Source of the DNA: Mariprofundus sp.
Lineage (GTDB): Bacteria; Pseudomonadota; Zetaproteobacteria; Mariprofundales; Mariprofundaceae
NCBI GenBank assembly: GCA_021772835.1
Contig: JAJFLE010000041.1
Location: 48,177 to 112,176, forward strand
DNA: 64,000 nt
Direction of reading: 5' to 3'
Below, piece after piece: positions 8,370-18,520 of this stretch. Below the pieces are notes generated by a model, which was given only the letters and a program-made list of their open reading frames with translations, did not search any database and was not told the DNA's origin. The translations under genes were made by a program, and so were the position numbers. How positions within the stretch are numbered: the first letter of the stretch is position 1; each line of letters opens with the position of its first letter.

Positions 8370-10244
8370 ATGAACTCAATTCTGTGCGGTCCAATTGTTC
8401 GGCGAACAACAACTTCTGCAGTTTATATCTGGCTTGCAACCGAGCATGATGAGCAGCTGCTTGGTGAAATCAGACTCCGAGGTAGTAACGACGTCATCAG
8501 TTTCGACGGCGGAAGTAAAAAAGTTCAATTGGGCCAGAAACTTTATGTGCATCTTATTTGCCTGCATCCGGGCGCAGGTAGTTTTCCGAAGGACGTCATT
8601 CTCCACTACGATATTTCCCGCACTCTTCCTGACGGCCAACATCAGAGCCTGTTAGCGACGGATCAGGAGATTAAATATCCGGGAGAGCCCTACCCCGGCT
8701 TTGTTATCCCCAACAAGCTCAATCAGGTTTTACATGGATCATGCCGCAAGCCGCACGCTGGTCGTGTAAAAAAAGCATGGGGCAATATTGACCAGTTAAC
8801 CGTTGCCGATGATCTGCTCGCAGAATCTTTTCAAAGCCCCACAGATCGCCCCTCCACTCTACTTATGACCGGAGATCAAATTTACGCCGATGATGTGTCC
8901 GGCCCCATACTCAATCAGCTGATAAAGCTCGGCAATCATATCACCGGCTGGGATGAGACAATCCCGCGCAGGCGTCAGCTGAACTGGCATGGCTACACAA
9001 CCGGGGATGATCATAAATGTGCTGCAAATATCCCTTTGTACGGAAGAGCTGCCTATCTGAACAAGAAGTATACGGGGGTTACATCAGGGAAAAAACGCAA
9101 CCACCTGATAACATTCGGTGAATATGCGGCCATGTATTTAATGGTTTGGGGTGGCCCGGGTGCAAAAGCTAATCTGGCCGATTGGCCTTCGGTGAAAGCA
9201 GGCGCAAGTTCAACCGCCTCCCCCAATGGTTATGAAAAAGAGCGTCAGCTGAGCAAAGCATTCTGCCAAAGCCTGGGGAAAGTGCGGCGTTTATTGGCGA
9301 ATATTTCCGTATATATGATTTTTGATGATCATGACATTACCGATGACTGGAATATTCATCCTGACTGGGAAAACAAAGTCAATGAAAGCCCATGTGGCAG
9401 GCGGCTTGTCGCTAACGGTCTTGCAGCCTATTGGGCTTTTCAGGGCTGGGGCAATAACCCCGATCAATTTGATGACCACTTTGTCACCATTTTGCATGAG
9501 CACCTCAGCAGTCAAAAGTACCAGGGTGACAAGGCCAATGCATTCGATGAACTATTATGGAAGAAAGAGGCTGATCGTTGGGCCTATGTGACACCAACGC
9601 GCCCTGCGATTATTGCTTTGGATACGAGAACATGTCGACAGCAAGGAAAACGTGCCAGTTCACCGGCAGAGCTGATGAATCAGCCAGCTCTCGATTGGTT
9701 AAAAGCCAAACTGGAGCAAGCTGTTGATGCAGGAGGGAAACATGTTTGCATGATTTCCGCGACCCCGGTATTCGGCTTACAGGCGGTAGAAAATTTACAG
9801 CGCATTGCTTATGTGATTAGCGGTAATGCTGCTGCTGTTGATTTTGAATCGTGGAATGAAGGGTTCGATGAGCTTCAGGCTGCCATCACTTCTGTTTCCA
9901 AACGCCCTGAATCCATTGCCATATTGTCGGGAGATGTGCATTACTCGTTCATGCGAAAAGGTAAATTCCAGACCAGCTCAGACAATATTATTTCTGTATA
10001 TCAAATGACAAGCAGCCCTTTGCATAATCAACCGCCAAACCTCCAATTCAGTCATCGCGATGTGCTGGTAACAGATGGCGGTTTTATCGAATCCCAGGAA
10101 AAGTCTCAGGGCAAAGCTACGACTATTATTTCAATCAACAACCTTGCTCTGGTTAACTTTGATACGAATGGCAAAGTCACAGAACAAAAATTAATCACAA
10201 CCCTGCCTGATGCCCAAAAGCTGCATATGACATATAAGGTGTGA
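8370..10244 (+). CDS. PhoD-like metallophosphatase / alkaline phosphatase D family
   Basis: A 624-residue member of the PhoD-like phosphatase superfamily. Metal-site motifs appear in order: LHGSCRKPH (cysteine/histidine entry), TGDQIYADD (about 170), FDDHDITDDW (about 325) and SGDVHYS (about 525). An N-terminal beta-rich Fn3-like domain covers about 1-110. No signal peptide is visible, unlike secreted PhoD enzymes, so it may be cytoplasmic or cell-associated. The ATG at 8370 is preceded by AGGGGAGG and is preferred over the upstream start at 8331. The gene stands between a spermidine synthase-like gene and a broken copy of that gene's end, which suggests it was inserted there. Confidence 0.82.
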   Translation: MNSILCGPIVRRTTTSAVYIWLATEHDEQLLGEIRLRGSNDVISFDGGSKKVQLGQKLYVHLICLHPGAGSFPKDVILHYDISRTLPDGQHQSLLATDQEIKYPGEPYPGFVIPNKLNQVLHGSCRKPHAGRVKKAWGNIDQLTVADDLLAESFQSPTDRPSTLLMTGDQIYADDVSGPILNQLIKLGNHITGWDETIPRRRQLNWHGYTTGDDHKCAANIPLYGRAAYLNKKYTGVTSGKKRNHLITFGEYAAMYLMVWGGPGAKANLADWPSVKAGASSTASPNGYEKERQLSKAFCQSLGKVRRLLANISVYMIFDDHDITDDWNIHPDWENKVNESPCGRRLVANGLAAYWAFQGWGNNPDQFDDHFVTILHEHLSSQKYQGDKANAFDELLWKKEADRWAYVTPTRPAIIALDTRTCRQQGKRASSPAELMNQPALDWLKAKLEQAVDAGGKHVCMISATPVFGLQAVENLQRIAYVISGNAAAVDFESWNEGFDELQAAITSVSKRPESIAILSGDVHYSFMRKGKFQTSSDNIISVYQMTSSPLHNQPPNLQFSHRDVLVTDGGFIESQEKSQGKATTIISINNLALVNFDTNGKVTEQKLITTLPDAQKLHMTYKV

Positions 10245-10343
10245 TGAAAGTCGACTTCAATATCGAGCAACAGCGTGTACGAACACACAAGTCACAACGT
10301 AGCGACCCGGCATACGATCTGGATCGGTATTCGTAAAACCTGA
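10244..10343 (+). pseudogene. Frameshifted 3' remnant of the spermidine synthase-like gene
   Basis: Starting at the ATG that overlaps the PhoD-like stop, the sequence repeats the last 30 or so codons of 7605-8273. The first frame gives a VDFNIEQQRVRTHKSQ run that matches VGFKVEEKRVRAHKSQ; after one extra base the match resumes in another frame as RHTIWIGIR against RHTIWIGVR. The match is clear in DNA and protein, the frame is broken, and there is no upstream part. It is a decayed partial duplicate. Confidence 0.8.
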
Positions 10344-10350
10344 TTAACAA

Positions 10351-10386
10351 AGAAAAGGCTCCCATGCATTGCCCTGCATGGGAGCC
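10351..10386 (-). terminator. Rho-independent terminator of the cytochrome lipoprotein gene
   Basis: A perfect 12-bp stem, GGCTCCCATGCA with TGCATGGGAGCC, lies 15 bases past the minus-strand stop of the cytochrome gene and is followed on that strand by TTTTCTTT. Confidence 0.85.
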
Positions 10387-10401
10387 AAGATCACCTGTTG
10401 A

Positions 10402-12108
10402 TCAGTTGCTTCTCAGGAAGGCAATCAAGTTATCCAGGTCTGAGCCTGTAACACCGTTGAAGTTCATCTTGGTTTTGGCACCAGAGTCACCCGACACTTG
10501 CTTGACAGCATCCCTGGTTTTCTGGCCCAACCAGACTCTCAGCTTGGCATCATCCCATTTCCAGCTGGAAGTTTTTAACGTATCACCATAATTGTAACCA
10601 GCCGCAGTGCCTGCCTTGCGATTGAACACCCCTTTCAAACCGGGGCCGATCTTGTTGACAGTTGTATCAATATTGTGGCACATCCTGCACTTCGAACTGG
10701 CGAATTTAGCGCCTGCAACAGGGTCACCGGTAACAACAACCGTGCGTTGTTTCATCATCGCTGTATTGCCAGATTTATCACTAACCTCATACGTCAGTGT
10801 ATAGGTGCCAATATTTGCAGTATTCAGTGAACCTGATTTAGAGAGTCGTGCAGAAATATCACCATCTACATCGTCCATAGCCCTGGCACCAGGATCGTTG
10901 AAGCTGGTGCCAACAACGACCATAAGCGATGTTTCGCCGTTCAGTGTAATCACCGGTCGCGTGGTATCAGATGCTGCTTTCACTGTCACAAATCGGGATA
11001 CTGTTGCAGCCGCATTTCCTGCCCTGTCTTTGACATTATATTCCAGCGTATAAATACCAGCCCTGGTGCTATCCACAGAACCTGTCATTAGGATGTGTGT
11101 TGAGATATCTCCATCGACATTGTCTGATGCCATTGCTCCAAAGTCTTTATAAGAAATACCAGCAGTAATAGTTACTGCAGAGTCTCCAATCAATTTGATT
11201 ACCGGTGCCTTGCTATCCCTTTTTGCAACCTTGGAGGTTTTTGCTGTTTCAGCGGCTTTTGCAACCTCAGCTGCCTTTGCAACTTCAGCGGCTTTTGCGG
11301 CTTTTGCGGCTTTTGCGGCTTTTGCGGCTTTTGCGGCTTTTGCGGCTTTTGCGGCTTTTGCGGCTTTTGCGGCTTTTGCGGCTTCAGCTACCTTTGCAAC
11401 TTCAGCGGCTTTTGCAACTTCAGCGGCTTTTGCAACTTCAGCGGCTTTTGCAACTTCAGCGGCTTTTGCAACTTCAGCGGCTTTTGCAACTTCAGCGGCT
11501 TTTGCAACTTCAGCGGCCTTTGCAACTTCAGCGGCCTTTGCGGCTTCAGCTACCTTTGCAACTTCAGCAGCCTTAGAGGCTTTTGCAACCTCAGCTGCCT
11601 TTGCAACTTCAGCGGCCTTTGCGGCTTCAGCTACCTTTGCAACTTCAGCGGCCTTAGAGGCTTTTGCAACTTCAGCGGCCTTTGCAATTTCATCGGCTGT
11701 TGCAGCCTTGGCATCAACGACTTTAATAAATCTGTAAACGGGTATTGCATCATTTCCAGCACTGTCACTGACATTATAACCCACGGCATACATCCCGGAG
11801 TGGGCAGCATCGAGTGTACTGGTTGAACGGATACGCTCAGATATATCTCCATCCACATCATCGGCAGCCTTCGCTCCGGCATCGGTATAATGGTCACCGG
11901 TCAGGATCATGACTGAATCAACCCCGTTCAGTGTTATAACCGGCAGAGTAGTGTCTGCAGCAACTGCTTTAGCTTTGTTTGCAGCGCTGTCTTTAGCACT
12001 GCCGGACACCTCAGCTTTTGCAGGCTCAGACTTTTTTTTGCCTGCATCTTCACAACCATTCAAAACCAATAAAGTCATAATGAGCATGGCAAGTATATTT
12101 CTGTTCAC
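10402..12108 (-). CDS. Cytochrome c lipoprotein with three Ig-like domains and an AEVAKA repeat stalk
   Basis: A 568-residue predicted outer-envelope lipoprotein. The GTG at 12108 follows AAGGGGGAAAC and gives a lipoprotein signal with lipobox LNGC; translation upstream of it lacks such features. Domains: Ig-like/DUF5011-type (about 54-132), an Ala/Lys/Glu/Val repeat stalk (about 135-288), two further Ig-like domains (about 290-465) that share the GA-A-DDVDGDIS signature, then a class I cytochrome c with CRMCH near 474 and a probable Met ligand in KTKMNF. The repeat is likely an extended helical or coiled spacer holding the heme domain away from the membrane. Electron transfer to or from extracellular donors fits an iron oxidiser, but that is inference. 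Confidence 0.82.
   Translation of the reverse strand: MNRNILAMLIMTLLVLNGCEDAGKKKSEPAKAEVSGSAKDSAANKAKAVAADTTLPVITLNGVDSVMILTGDHYTDAGAKAADDVDGDISERIRSTSTLDAAHSGMYAVGYNVSDSAGNDAIPVYRFIKVVDAKAATADEIAKAAEVAKASKAAEVAKVAEAAKAAEVAKAAEVAKASKAAEVAKVAEAAKAAEVAKAAEVAKAAEVAKAAEVAKAAEVAKAAEVAKAAEVAKAAEVAKVAEAAKAAKAAKAAKAAKAAKAAKAAKAAKAAKAAEVAKAAEVAKAAETAKTSKVAKRDSKAPVIKLIGDSAVTITAGISYKDFGAMASDNVDGDISTHILMTGSVDSTRAGIYTLEYNVKDRAGNAAATVSRFVTVKAASDTTRPVITLNGETSLMVVVGTSFNDPGARAMDDVDGDISARLSKSGSLNTANIGTYTLTYEVSDKSGNTAMMKQRTVVVTGDPVAGAKFASSKCRMCHNIDTTVNKIGPGLKGVFNRKAGTAAGYNYGDTLKTSSWKWDDAKLRVWLGQKTRDAVKQVSGDSGAKTKMNFNGVTGSDLDNLIAFLRSN
11240..11690 (-). repeat. In-frame minisatellite (9-bp and 18-bp units) in the cytochrome lipoprotein gene
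   Basis: On the plus strand the tract alternates gcttttgcaacttcagcg units (18 bp, AEVAKA) with a central run of about ten gcttttgcg units (9 bp, AKA). All units are multiples of three, so gain or loss changes stalk length and leaves the heme domain in frame. The near-perfect DNA identity points to recent slippage or recombination. Confidence 0.9.
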
Positions 12109-12246
12109 TGTTTCCCCCTTTGATATGCCGATGATTAGTAGGTAAAATGGCAAGTTTGTCAAAGCCCTGTCCACAATTATCCGCTTAAGGCACAATTGTA
12201 GGCAATATATTTTCAAATGTGTTTTTCAAAAGGACAAGACCCATAT

Positions 12247-12504
12247 ATGAATGAACAACCCAATAACCCACTACACGGCATGACGCTGGAAATGATAATC
12301 GAAAGTCTGGTTGAGCACTATGGCTGGGGTGAGCTGGGCATCCATGTGAAAATCCGCTGTTTCAACAACAACCCTACAGTAAAATCCAGTCTGGCATTCC
12401 TGCGCAAGACCCCCTGGGCAAGAGCCAAGGTCGAAGAATTATACCTGAGCATGCTAAGAGAAAAAGAGGGTAAAAATATACCGGCCTGGCCCTACTCCGA
12501 ATAA
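12247..12504 (+). CDS. VF530-family (DUF2132) small DNA-binding-like protein
   Basis: An 85-residue protein matching the VF530/DUF2132 family over its whole length: [21 protein letters not shown], the [21 protein letters not shown] block and a C-terminal VEELYLS helix. VF530 from Vibrio fischeri has a structure suggestive of nucleic-acid binding; function is otherwise unknown. The ATG at 12247 is preferred over 12217 because conservation starts at NPLHG. It stands alone, divergent from the cytochrome lipoprotein gene with which it shares a promoter region. Confidence 0.85.
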   Translation: MNEQPNNPLHGMTLEMIIESLVEHYGWGELGIHVKIRCFNNNPTVKSSLAFLRKTPWARAKVEELYLSMLREKEGKNIPAWPYSE

Positions 12505-12729
12505 TCTGGACAGGTGAAAGCTGTCATGCAAACACACGTAAAATGGGATCAAAAGCTTTTAGATATGCATACTCCATATGCCTAAGATTTACAGCCACGT
12601 AGAATAAAACCTGCGCTTTGTTCGACAGAACCATTGATAAAGCAGAACTCTTGTGGCTTCCGGTATCACTGGTGATATCATGAAACGAGCAACCATGAAC
12701 GCATATCGATCAACTACTGGGTGTACTCT

Positions 12730-15700
12730 ATGACTGAGACTGTAATGGCACACGACAATCAAAAGAGCACAGCTCCTCCGCATGTGTGGCACCAGCATAT
12801 CAATCTGAAGCTGGCCGCACTCGGCCAGCCGACCTGCCAGCTCGATAGTGGTGACCAGTCTTACCTGACAATTGCTGACATCCTGCTCAAACACTACGCC
12901 CGACAAAGACGCCTGTTATCGGCATACCGGTGCCCTGCCGATCAGCGCATTCAGAATTTTCTCAACAGCTATCTGGCCGAGAATGACGTAGCCCAACGCA
13001 TCGAGCTGCCCGGCACCACATTTATCCTTGATAGGCCGGGCATGGCACGCGAAGTATCCCTGCCATTGAACGGCACCCATTTTCATTCCGATCTGGTTGA
13101 TTCATACCGCCTGTTGCAAGGCGTGCTGCACAACCCTAAAAGCGATCGCCGCACCACCAAGGGTGTCTTTCATATCGCAGCCGGAGGTCTTCCTGTACCA
13201 GCCGATAAACTTGAAGTGCCAGTCGCAGTTTTTGGTGCTTTGCTCAGGGAGGCGCTTGATCCCCTCCGCTCCTTGCTTGAGCTGCCCGCGACCAGCGAAG
13301 AAGAACAGAAGGCGGAGGTATGGGTATCCCTGCTGCTGCGTCCAAAAGTACGCCCGGGTGTACCGGGTGTTGTCGGTGTTGCAGGGCTGTTATCTGACAA
13401 GAGCCTTGAGGTGCGTATGTTTGCACCCGGAGGACTGGTATCCAACCTTGATTTTGTGGAATCTATTTTCGGCAATGCCGGTGACCCATTCCTGACAGAA
13501 AATGATGCGGCACTCGATATCGAACACTGGACCGGCCAGAGCGGTTGCATCATTCTCGCTCCGCATCTGGTCAAACTGAAAAAAAAGGATCTTGGTTTAC
13601 CACATCTGAACGATGCCAGTGAAAGGCAGCGTCGGGATGGTATGTGCTGGCAACATGACGATGAGTTATACAATGATGGAAGTGCATTCAAGGTGGTCTG
13701 CCGTGATAAACGCGGTATTATTGTCACCATTATCGCCGACAACTATTTCGGCTATAGCAAGAAAGAGATCAAATCCCAGATTAGCTATTCAGCCAATCTT
13801 TTTGGTGGTTGCGAAGAGGAGCATGCAGGCGGTGCGCTGGCTTTCCCGCGTTATAATCTCGGTGAGGTCTATATCCCCCGTGCCATTGATATGCTCGACA
13901 ATCACACCTTTTCCGATCTCTGTCATCGACTGGGCGATAGCATTGAGCTGAAAGCGGAGGGTTATGCAGTTGATAAGCAGTATCCAGATATCATCTATCT
14001 GCCTGAAACTGCCCGTATCAGCCTTCATGACATGCAAACCTGCTGGCAAAACCCATCAGGGCCGCAGCAACTTAAACTGCTTGCATCTCATGTCTTCATC
14101 TATCCAAGCGGTTTCAGAGTACGCATGGAGCGCCCTGCCCATTCACCCAACTGGCGACTGATTGGAACGATTGGTGAAGGCACATTCTGCCATAAACCGA
14201 GCACTGTTTCCGGAGGGGGAAAATCGGAAATCTCCAAATCTATCGAGGGAGCAGTCATTTCGGGTCCTGTTTACGTGGATAACTTTGATAGAGATTTGAA
14301 GCAGGTGCGTGCCATCTTCGAGCGCGATTACAGCAACCGTTTTCGTCACCCTGAATCGCAGGAACCGGATGAGCGCAGCCTGCTTAGTAAAGAGCGCAGC
14401 CTGGGCTCTGTGATTAAACTGTTAACACCTTCGGTGAATGACTATTCAGATACATACAACCAGTGGCTGCAGAGCATTCCGCACCATATTCTGGCCCTGG
14501 CCTTCATGATTAAACGCTTTTACAGAAGCGCATGGGAAAACAATTGGCACGAGCATTTCTCTGTTGACACAGTCAATGGCAAACCCGGCCATGAACTGCG
14601 CTACAATGGACGCAAACTGATGGCCAGTTATCTGCGCGTGGGGTTTGCAGATGACGGCAGCTGGCGCCTGTTCAAGCTGCGTCAGGATTTTGTTGCATCG
14701 CATAAAATCCAGATGGAGGATGACATCAGTGCCTCCATCGTCATTCCTGCACATTACGTCAGCGGCCTTAACCCTGAGTTTGATCACCCCTGCATCAAGC
14801 TGGTGGATAACTGTGAACATACTCTGTTTCAACGCCCGGATGAAGCGATCAACCGCGGCTCGGACATTCAAACCGAGACTGACCTATCCAGTGGAAACAG
14901 TTTCATCTCCAATTTTGAACCACTGCAGCGCGAAGATGCGAAAGAACTGATTGAAGACGTGATGCATTTCGAGCAGTTCAGTCCTGCCATGCAGTCTCTG
15001 ATACGCAATGCCGCCAATATGGATGAGTCACTCTATTTTGTTTCTTCCGCTCACCCGAGAATAGTTGACGGTAAAGCAAGCCTGAACGTACGTTATCTGC
15101 AACAACGGCCAGACCTGGCAGATCCACGCTCGCGTTATCTGGCCGAAATCAGCACACGTCTGAGTCGGGGGCTGCAAGCTGATCAACCCGTCTACTTCCC
15201 GGTCAATGCGGTGCTTCCCGGTCGACGCAATAACCCGCCGGAATCGGGTATCCGATCACTGGCAGTGTATAACCCGATCCATTATCAGGAGTTACCGGAA
15301 CTATTCATGGATTTCATAAGCAGCCTGACCGGAAAATCCCCATCAACCACGGGAGCAGGTTCGGAAGGTGCTCTGACCAAGGGCCCGTTCAATTCACTGA
15401 CTGCTACGGCTGATCTGAACACCGCACTGGTCTCCTTCATGTTGTGTGGTTATGACGGATTTACCACTGCAGCAGGTTATATCGGCTCAAAAAGGAGAAT
15501 CGATCACGATATCAGTATGTTGATCCCGGAAATATGGTGTCGTCTGCCTGCCAAAGTCCAGAAACCCGCTTATATGATCAAATGGGGATACCTGAAAAAA
15601 CTGGAAGATTTTGAATACAACGGCAAAACTGTTTTCGCCAGCAGGCTCGGTTACCGCATCACCAGGCGTTTTGTGCGCAATCATTTTGGCAAACTGTTTG

Positions 15701-16197
15701 ATACACCCATGATGGTATTCGACAAAGCCATGTTAAAGCCGGAATCACAGGATATGGAGAGCTTTGTCGATGGCATCAACAATATCTGTGAAGCACATCA
15801 GCGCGTTGCGCTGGACTACTTTGCGGATGGCTCTATCAATGATGCATGCCCGCCACTGAATGCTTTGTTACATGTTATGGCATATGGGCAATTCGAAGGA
15901 AAAAATATACATGATGCTTCCATCCGTCACATGTTCAGTCTCGAATACCTGCTGCAAAGCGACTGGTACAAAGAGCGTCTCGATATCAAGCAAGCCAGAG
16001 ACACGCAGCTATGGCTGCAGAACCGGGAGAATCTGAACAGCCTGATGCAAAGCCTTGATGATGATGAGTCCGACAGACGTACTCATCTGAGCGAACGAAT
16101 CGACAAGGTTGACCGCATGATTGAGAGGGTTAGCAGTCCGGATTATCTGCAGCGCTTGCACGGGACACTGGGGGCCGACTGGATACATCGCGAGTGA
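12730..16197 (+). CDS. Probable PPi-type phosphoenolpyruvate carboxykinase
   Basis: A 1155-residue protein whose size and motifs resemble the diphosphate-dependent PEP carboxykinases described from Propionibacterium and Entamoeba (about 1130-1160 residues). They interconvert oxaloacetate plus PPi with PEP, CO2 and Pi. Visible blocks: GVFHIAAGGLPVPADK (about 145), GGCEEEHAGGALAFPR (about 360), a glycine-rich TVSGGGKSEISKS loop (about 490) that could be the kinase-1-like phosphate loop, and a GYIGSKRRIDHD segment (about 920). Paralogous labels in databases are often 'hypothetical'. Context supports the call: PPDK, oxaloacetate decarboxylase and RuBisCO are all nearby. The start is uncertain (GTG 12721, ATG 12730 or ATG 12745), and no strong ribosome binding site is visible. 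Confidence 0.65.
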   Translation: MTETVMAHDNQKSTAPPHVWHQHINLKLAALGQPTCQLDSGDQSYLTIADILLKHYARQRRLLSAYRCPADQRIQNFLNSYLAENDVAQRIELPGTTFILDRPGMAREVSLPLNGTHFHSDLVDSYRLLQGVLHNPKSDRRTTKGVFHIAAGGLPVPADKLEVPVAVFGALLREALDPLRSLLELPATSEEEQKAEVWVSLLLRPKVRPGVPGVVGVAGLLSDKSLEVRMFAPGGLVSNLDFVESIFGNAGDPFLTENDAALDIEHWTGQSGCIILAPHLVKLKKKDLGLPHLNDASERQRRDGMCWQHDDELYNDGSAFKVVCRDKRGIIVTIIADNYFGYSKKEIKSQISYSANLFGGCEEEHAGGALAFPRYNLGEVYIPRAIDMLDNHTFSDLCHRLGDSIELKAEGYAVDKQYPDIIYLPETARISLHDMQTCWQNPSGPQQLKLLASHVFIYPSGFRVRMERPAHSPNWRLIGTIGEGTFCHKPSTVSGGGKSEISKSIEGAVISGPVYVDNFDRDLKQVRAIFERDYSNRFRHPESQEPDERSLLSKERSLGSVIKLLTPSVNDYSDTYNQWLQSIPHHILALAFMIKRFYRSAWENNWHEHFSVDTVNGKPGHELRYNGRKLMASYLRVGFADDGSWRLFKLRQDFVASHKIQMEDDISASIVIPAHYVSGLNPEFDHPCIKLVDNCEHTLFQRPDEAINRGSDIQTETDLSSGNSFISNFEPLQREDAKELIEDVMHFEQFSPAMQSLIRNAANMDESLYFVSSAHPRIVDGKASLNVRYLQQRPDLADPRSRYLAEISTRLSRGLQADQPVYFPVNAVLPGRRNNPPESGIRSLAVYNPIHYQELPELFMDFISSLTGKSPSTTGAGSEGALTKGPFNSLTATADLNTALVSFMLCGYDGFTTAAGYIGSKRRIDHDISMLIPEIWCRLPAKVQKPAYMIKWGYLKKLEDFEYNGKTVFASRLGYRITRRFVRNHFGKLFDTPMMVFDKAMLKPESQDMESFVDGINNICEAHQRVALDYFADGSINDACPPLNALLHVMAYGQFEGKNIHDASIRHMFSLEYLLQSDWYKERLDIKQARDTQLWLQNRENLNSLMQSLDDDESDRRTHLSERIDKVDRMIERVSSPDYLQRLHGTLGADWIHRE

Positions 16198-16232
16198 ACC
16201 AAACAATGCGCCTAAGTCGCTGGATGAGACAA

Positions 16233-16263
16233 AAGAAGGGCCGCTATCAGCGGCCCTTCTTTC
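16233..16263. terminator. Bidirectional terminator between the PEPCK-like gene and glnN
   Basis: An 11-bp stem, AGAAGGGCCGC with GCGGCCCTTCT and a five-base loop, is flanked by A-rich and T-rich ends on both strands. It sits between the two convergent stop codons. Confidence 0.85.
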
Positions 16264-16281
16264 AGTCTGTCATGTTTATGT

Positions 16282-18456
16282 TTATTTGATAAACAGCATC
16301 TCACGGTATTTAGGCAGTGGCCACAATTCATCAGCTACTTCTGTTTCAAGCGCATCCGCATGCAATCGCACCTCATCCATCAGCCCACGCACATCCTTGG
16401 CAAGGAACTGCATGTGCTCTTCAGTCGAAGCAAAATCATGCTGTTCCAAGGCAGTGCTGAGTTTTGCTACCGCAGCCATCATGGCATTTGTTGCTGCAGC
16501 GACTGTTTTAGCCGTTGTTTTATCCAGTTCGATAGTCATCTCGGCCATACTTACGTTTGCTGCAGCAAGTTCAGATAGGTAGGAGATTGCGGCAGGATAG
16601 ATGCTTGATTTTGCCATCTCCACAACCAGTTTTGCTTCCAGTTCAATAGCCAGAATATACTGCTCCGAATAGACCTCAAAGCGGCTTTCCAACTCTACAG
16701 CAGAGAGTACACCTGTGCTGGCAAACAGTTTTTTCACAGACGCTTCACGCAGTGCAGGCAGTGCATCAGCGGTTGTAGGAATGTTTTTTAAACCACGCTC
16801 TTCAACGGCTTTGCTGTGCCAATCTGACGAGTATCCATCTCCACCGAATACAGCGTTGCCATGCTCAGTGATAAGATCTTTAAGCACAGCAATCACAGCA
16901 GTTGCCTGATCACTACCTGCAGTCAGTTTTGCCTCAAGCCTTTCAGCAATCCACTCAAGAGAATCAGCCAGCATGGTATTCATTACTACCAGAGGGCCTG
17001 ATACAGACTGACCGGAGCCTACAGCGCGGAATTCAAAGCGGTTGCCGGTGAAGGCGAATGGAGAGGTTCTGTTGCGGTCGCCAGGATCGCGTTTGAAGTT
17101 GAGGATCTGTGAAAGTCCAAGATCCATATCACCACCAGCTTTTGTAATGCTGAGGTTTCCTTCTTTGATATCTCTGAAAAGATTTTCCAGTTGATCGCCG
17201 AGATAGACTGACATGATAGCCGGTGGCGCCTCATTCGCACCCAAACGGTGATCGTTGGAAGCAGTCGCAATAGCGGCACGCAACAGTGGCCCGAACAGGT
17301 GAACACCACGAATCACTGCACCACAAAACAACAGGAAGTTCAGATTGTCATGCGGTGTATCACCAGGATCAAGAAGGTTACCCTGTGTAGCATTACCTAC
17401 CGACCAGTTTACATGTTTACCTGAGCCATTGATGCCTGCGAATGGCTTTTCATGCAACAGACAGAGGAAACCATGTTTCTTGGCTGTATTCTTCAATACA
17501 GTCATCAACAGCTGCTGATGATCTGCTGCCACATTTGCCGCTTCGAAATAAGGTGCAATTTCAAACTGCCCCGGCGCAACTTCATTATGATGTGTCTTTG
17601 CAGGGATACCGAGTTTATAAAGCTGATCTTCAAAATCCTGCATAAAGACCTGAACACGTTCAGGAATAGCGCCAAAATAGTGGTCATCAAACTGCTGACC
17701 TTTTGCAGATGGCGCACCAAACAGGGTACGTCCGGCCAGCAACAGATCAGGACGGGCATTGGCAAAATTGGCATCCACCAGGAAATATTCCTGTTCAGCA
17801 CCACAGCTGGAGTTTAATGGAGCAATGTCTGTTTCGCCCATTAATGAAAGAACTTTTTGCGCAGCCCTGTTCATGGCTGCGTTGGAGCGCAGAAGCGGTA
17901 TTTTTTTATCCAGTGCTTCACCGGTCCAGGACATGAAGACGCTGGGGATGGTCAGTGTTGCACCATTGGCTGTCTGCATAATATAGGCAGGGCTGGTCGG
18001 GTCCCAGGCGGTATAACCACGCGCAGCATTGGTCATACGAATGCTGCCGTTGGGGAATGATGAACCATCCGGTTCACCTTTGATCAACAGGCTGCCACTG
18101 AATTCAGTGATCGCGTTACCTTCAGAGTTTGTAACAATGAAACCATCATGTTTTTCAGCAGAGGCATTGGTCATCGGATAGAAGATGTGAGAGAAGAATT
18201 TAGCACCCTTGCCCATCGCCCACTCTTTCATCGCCGCCGCAACAACTTCGGCTATAGCCGGATCCAGAGGTGCTCCGGTCTGTACTGTTTTTTTGATCGC
18301 TTTAAAGGCGTTCTTGGAAAGGCACTCTTCCATTTTTGCCAGATTAAACACATCGCATGCCCATATTTTATTCAAAGGCTCGGGTTGTGTTACCGGTGTT
18401 CTTTCACGGTTCGTGATTTGATAAATGGCTTGTAGCCGGGATTCATTTCCACTCAT
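16282..18456 (-). CDS. glnN: Glutamine synthetase type III
   Basis: Cytoplasmic ATP-dependent ammonia assimilation enzyme of the large GSIII class (724 residues; family about 700-730). The N-terminal beta-grasp region is followed by the catalytic core with [13 protein letters not shown] (glutamate/metal ligands near 225), [14 protein letters not shown] (about 305), [18 protein letters not shown] (about 350) and the arginine-rich [16 protein letters not shown] (about 475). A long helical C-terminal extension is typical of GSIII. The ATG follows GAGGAAG. A near-perfect sigma-54 promoter lies about 50 bases upstream, indicating nitrogen control. It is single-gene, converging on the PEPCK-like gene. 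Confidence 0.93.
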   Translation of the reverse strand: MSGNESRLQAIYQITNRERTPVTQPEPLNKIWACDVFNLAKMEECLSKNAFKAIKKTVQTGAPLDPAIAEVVAAAMKEWAMGKGAKFFSHIFYPMTNASAEKHDGFIVTNSEGNAITEFSGSLLIKGEPDGSSFPNGSIRMTNAARGYTAWDPTSPAYIMQTANGATLTIPSVFMSWTGEALDKKIPLLRSNAAMNRAAQKVLSLMGETDIAPLNSSCGAEQEYFLVDANFANARPDLLLAGRTLFGAPSAKGQQFDDHYFGAIPERVQVFMQDFEDQLYKLGIPAKTHHNEVAPGQFEIAPYFEAANVAADHQQLLMTVLKNTAKKHGFLCLLHEKPFAGINGSGKHVNWSVGNATQGNLLDPGDTPHDNLNFLLFCGAVIRGVHLFGPLLRAAIATASNDHRLGANEAPPAIMSVYLGDQLENLFRDIKEGNLSITKAGGDMDLGLSQILNFKRDPGDRNRTSPFAFTGNRFEFRAVGSGQSVSGPLVVMNTMLADSLEWIAERLEAKLTAGSDQATAVIAVLKDLITEHGNAVFGGDGYSSDWHSKAVEERGLKNIPTTADALPALREASVKKLFASTGVLSAVELESRFEVYSEQYILAIELEAKLVVEMAKSSIYPAAISYLSELAAANVSMAEMTIELDKTTAKTVAAATNAMMAAVAKLSTALEQHDFASTEEHMQFLAKDVRGLMDEVRLHADALETEVADELWPLPKYREMLFIK

Positions 18457-18504
18457 TGATGACTTCCTCAGTTATTAGGGTTAAATAGATCATTCATAAA
18501 GAAA

Positions 18505-18520
18505 AGCAATGGGTGTGCCA
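18505..18520 (-). promoter_or_regulatory. Sigma-54 (RpoN) promoter of glnN
   Basis: On the minus strand the sequence reads TGGCACACCCATTGCT: the -24 element TGGCAC and the -12 element TTGCT have the required GG-N10-GC spacing. It is 49 bases upstream of the glnN ATG in the correct orientation. NtrC-type activator sites were not clearly recognised upstream. Confidence 0.85.

Noticed and set aside
11195..11737. 180-codon plus-strand frame of Phe/Ala repeats opposite the cytochrome lipoprotein
   Set aside because: It is the antisense reading of the 9/18-bp repeat; it has no ribosome binding site and its composition follows from the repeat.
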